A stretch of 64,000 bases of DNA from Taklimakanibacter deserti (lineage in GTDB: Bacteria > Pseudomonadota > Alphaproteobacteria > Rhizobiales > Aestuariivirgaceae), in contig QORU01000011.1 in the NCBI GenBank assembly GCA_003574785.1, positions 124,001 to 188,000 of the forward strand, given 5' to 3'. Each line of letters begins with the position of its first letter. Within the stretch, counting starts at the first letter, position 1. Made by a program: the position numbers and the translations under genes. Under the pieces are notes generated by a model. It saw only the letters and a list, made by a program, of their open reading frames with translations, was not told where the DNA came from and ran no database searches. Positions 61,938 through 64,000 of the stretch are shown here, piece after piece.

Positions 61938-62855
61938 ATGAAACTCAAGAAGCCTCCCATAGCCTTTCTCGGCAGCCGCTTTTCGGCGTCGGCGCGAGAT
62001 TTCGACGTGGCGCTGTTCGGCGCGCCGCATGGCACACCCTATCGCGGCATCGACAACCGGCCTTACGAGCGGGCGCCCAATGTCCTGCGCAAGGCGCTCA
62101 AGGCGGATCAGACCTTCATCGAGTCATGGGATTTCGATTTCGGCGGTCCCTTGCTCGGAAAGGAACACAAATATCGTCTCGCCGACCTTGGCGACCTGCC
62201 GACGCAATCGAAGCAGGCGGCGCGCAATCGCAAGATGATCGAGGACTGCACGCGCGCCGTCCTTGCCAACGGCGCCTTGCCGATCATGATCGGCGGCGAT
62301 GATTCGACGCCTATTCCCTTCATCCAGGCCTTTTCCGATCAGGCCCCGATCACCATCCTGCAGATCGACGCCCATATCGACTGGCGCGAGGAGCGCTATG
62401 GCGAGCCGCTCGGCTTTTCGAGCACCATGCGCCGCGCCTCCGAGATGAAGCATGTCGAGAAGATCGTCCAGGTCGGCATGCGCGGCATGGGCTCGGCGCG
62501 CGAGAAGGAAGTGCAGGACGCCGAGGCCTGGGGCGCCAAGCTCATCACCGCGGCAGACATTCATGAGCGCGGCATCGGGCTGGCGCTCGACGAGATCGAA
62601 GCTGGCGCATCGCTTCTCATCACGCTCGATTGCGACGCGCTCGATTGGTCGATCATGCCGGCCGTCGCCTATCCGACGACCGGTGGCCTGACCCATACGC
62701 AAGTGACGCGCCTGATCCAGGACGCCATCGCCAAGGCGAGGCTGGTCGGCTTCGACCTCATCGAATTCGTGTCCAGACGCGATCGGGACGGCATCGGCGC
62801 CTTCACCGCAGCCCGGCTCATCTGCAATGTGATCGGTAGTCTCGCCAACCGTTAG
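61938..62855 (+). CDS. Agmatinase/ureohydrolase family protein with altered metal motif
   Basis: The 305-residue protein is a ureohydrolase: FGAPHGTPYRGIDNRPYERA at the N-terminus, IDAHIDWRE (Asp144, His146, Asp148) and LDCDALDWSIMPAV (Asp231, Asp233). The first metal motif reads IMIGGDDSTPIP instead of GGDHS, so the canonical His ligand is Asp122. Related enzymes hydrolyse agmatine, guanidino acids or similar amidines to urea. The changed ligand may alter metal content or substrate. It starts 22 bp after the histidine kinase. Confidence 0.87.
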   Translation: MKLKKPPIAFLGSRFSASARDFDVALFGAPHGTPYRGIDNRPYERAPNVLRKALKADQTFIESWDFDFGGPLLGKEHKYRLADLGDLPTQSKQAARNRKMIEDCTRAVLANGALPIMIGGDDSTPIPFIQAFSDQAPITILQIDAHIDWREERYGEPLGFSSTMRRASEMKHVEKIVQVGMRGMGSAREKEVQDAEAWGAKLITAADIHERGIGLALDEIEAGASLLITLDCDALDWSIMPAVAYPTTGGLTHTQVTRLIQDAIAKARLVGFDLIEFVSRRDRDGIGAFTAARLICNVIGSLANR

Positions 62856-62956
62856 AAAGTGCCGTGCGCTGCCGGGACGGCGAGGAAGAAAGTCGGGCGG
62901 GACAAACGGATACAGGGAAGATACAGGGTAAAATCCCAAAACACTTGCCTTTCGTG

Positions 62957-62978
62957 AAGGCTTTTCGAAGAAAGCCTT
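62957..62978. terminator. Hairpin after the agmatinase-family gene
   Basis: AAGGCTTT and AAAGCCTT form a perfect 8-bp stem around TCGAAG in the 225-bp convergent gap. T-tracts are short on both sides, so its efficiency is uncertain. Confidence 0.4.
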
Positions 62979-63080
62979 TGCATTTCAGAATGCTATCTGA
63001 GCTTTCTCCACAGTGAACGCAGGGAAGTTGGACACGGCAAAGTGGTCCCAACAGGGATCGGCACAATTCGCCCAGGGAGA

Positions 63081-64000
63081 TTACTCCGCCGCGATCGCCG
63101 CCGGCATTTTGGCCTTTCCGGCCCGGAAGGCGTCGAGCAGTTCGGTTTCGCGCGCCTTGGCCTGCTTGAGATGGCGCTCCTTGACATGGCCATAGCCGCG
63201 GATGCCCTCGGGCACGCCGGCGATCTCCGCGGCGAGCGCGATATTCTTCGGCGTCAGCGAGCCAAGCAGCTCATCGATGATCGCTTTATATTCACCGATC
63301 AGCGCCCGCTCGCGCCGGCGCTCATGGGTGCGGCCGAAGGGATCGAAGGCCGTGCCGCGCAGGAACTTGAACCACGCCAGGACCGTGAAGGCGCGCTTCA
63401 TCCACGGACCGAACCGCATCTTGCGGGGAACGCCGGTCACCGGGTCAGTCTTGGCGAGGAGCGGCGGCGCCAGGTGGAAAGTGAGCTTGCCGCCCTTGAA
63501 GCGCTTGCCGAGCTCGGCATCGAAGCTGCCGTCGGTATAGAGCCGCGCCACTTCATACTCGTCCTTATAGGCCATCAGCTTGAACAGATAGCGCGCCACC
63601 GCGCGGGTAAGCTCCACCGATTTGGGCACGACCTCCGCCTCGCGTTGCCTTACCTTGGCGACGAATTCCATATATTGCGCGGCATAGGCGTGGTCCTGGT
63701 AGTTGGCGAGGAAGGCTTCGCGCCGTGCCACCATCTCGTCCAGCGTCTCTTCCTTGCTTTCGCGCGGGCCTAAGATCTTCTCGACCGCGGCAAGATCATG
63801 CGCGGCGCGCCTGCCCCACAGGAAGGCGTCGAGATTCATCTTCACCGCCTGGCCGTTGAGACGGATCGCCTGCTCGATCGATTGGGCGCTGAGCGGAACG
63901 AGGCCCTTCTGATAGGCGAAGCCCAGCGTGAACAGGTTGCTCGCTATGGAGTCGCCCATGAGCGCGGTCGCGATGCGGGTCGCATCGACGAGATGTGCCG
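63081..64000 (-). CDS. Indolepyruvate ferredoxin oxidoreductase family protein (C-terminal part; N-terminus outside window)
   Basis: The frame is open to the right edge, so the gene is cut; an ATG at 63959 is internal (sequence before it continues as AHLVDATRIATAL). The 305 visible residues match the C-terminal domain of the large alphaproteobacterial single-chain indolepyruvate ferredoxin oxidoreductase: SNLFTLGFAYQKGLVPLSAQ, SIEQAIRLNGQAVKMNLDAF, AVARYLFKLMAYKDEYEVAR, and EIAGVPEGIRGYGHVKERHL near the end. The full enzyme decarboxylates aryl-2-oxo acids to acyl-CoA. The catalytic TPP domains lie outside the window. Confidence 0.9.
   Translation of the reverse strand, partial: AHLVDATRIATALMGDSIASNLFTLGFAYQKGLVPLSAQSIEQAIRLNGQAVKMNLDAFLWGRRAAHDLAAVEKILGPRESKEETLDEMVARREAFLANYQDHAYAAQYMEFVAKVRQREAEVVPKSVELTRAVARYLFKLMAYKDEYEVARLYTDGSFDAELGKRFKGGKLTFHLAPPLLAKTDPVTGVPRKMRFGPWMKRAFTVLAWFKFLRGTAFDPFGRTHERRRERALIGEYKAIIDELLGSLTPKNIALAAEIAGVPEGIRGYGHVKERHLKQAKARETELLDAFRAGKAKMPAAIAAE

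Noticed and set aside
60017..62035. 672-codon leftward frame opposite the histidine kinase
   Set aside because: The plus strand has H-box, N, G1 and G2 motifs in order; the reverse frame has none.

Overview
The window is high-GC chromosomal DNA from an alphaproteobacterium, most likely of the Hyphomicrobiales (Rhizobiales). This rests on gene content: a gltB/gltD locus, five LysR regulators, rhizobial-style class III adenylate cyclases with a TolB-like/TPR tail, 3-hydroxybutyrate dehydrogenase next to a patatin, and a single-polypeptide indolepyruvate ferredoxin oxidoreductase. No rRNA, tRNA, CRISPR array, prophage or insertion sequence was recognised. Genes are packed tightly, with many 1-8 nt overlaps.

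Layout. (1) 1-9315: a catabolic region. A leftward operon encodes acyl-CoA dehydrogenase, family III CoA-transferase, a MaoC-type hydratase, the alpha half of a thiamine-diphosphate 2-oxoacid decarboxylase and a flavodoxin-fold oxidoreductase cut by the window edge. A LysR gene separates it from the rightward beta half of the decarboxylase and an aldehyde dehydrogenase. A DUF3830 gene and a MocR regulator diverge next to it. (2) 9423-14437: a secreted protein of six near-identical cysteine-paired repeats, a pirin, an amidase and a glutathione transferase. (3) 14442-20984: a leftward bufferin-type operon (bufA-bufB-bufC-DoxX) that continues without a visible break into a type II NADH dehydrogenase, a membrane adenylate cyclase and a metallo-beta-lactamase-fold hydrolase. 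(4) 21201-30407: patatin and bdhA, three closely related LysR genes, a GNAT, small exported cupin and DUF302 proteins, an MFS transporter, an exported alpha/beta hydrolase and a 41-codon small ORF. (5) 30408-42693: a three-subunit molybdenum hydroxylase operon ending in a MoaD-like gene, a 4-hydroxyproline epimerase, a cyclase/TPR protein, and a sarcosine-oxidase-like operon with part of an ABC transporter, facing a GcvA-type LysR and an aldolase. (6) 42694-43491: an intergenic region with a 215-bp multi-hairpin element and a structured segment. (7) 43492-64000: housekeeping genes: gltB-gst-gltD, cell-wall and surface-sugar genes (mltB-like, galE, galU, kdsD), nfeD/qmcA, hemH, a PAS histidine kinase, an agmatinase-family enzyme and the end of an indolepyruvate oxidoreductase.

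How the parts may work together. Region 1 looks like a pathway that activates an organic acid to its CoA ester, desaturates and hydrates it, decarboxylates a 2-oxo acid and oxidises the resulting aldehyde; its substrate cannot be read from the sequence. Region 3 is the most distinctive: a copper-buffering peptide system apparently co-transcribed with a respiratory NADH dehydrogenase and a possible cyclic-nucleotide make/break pair.
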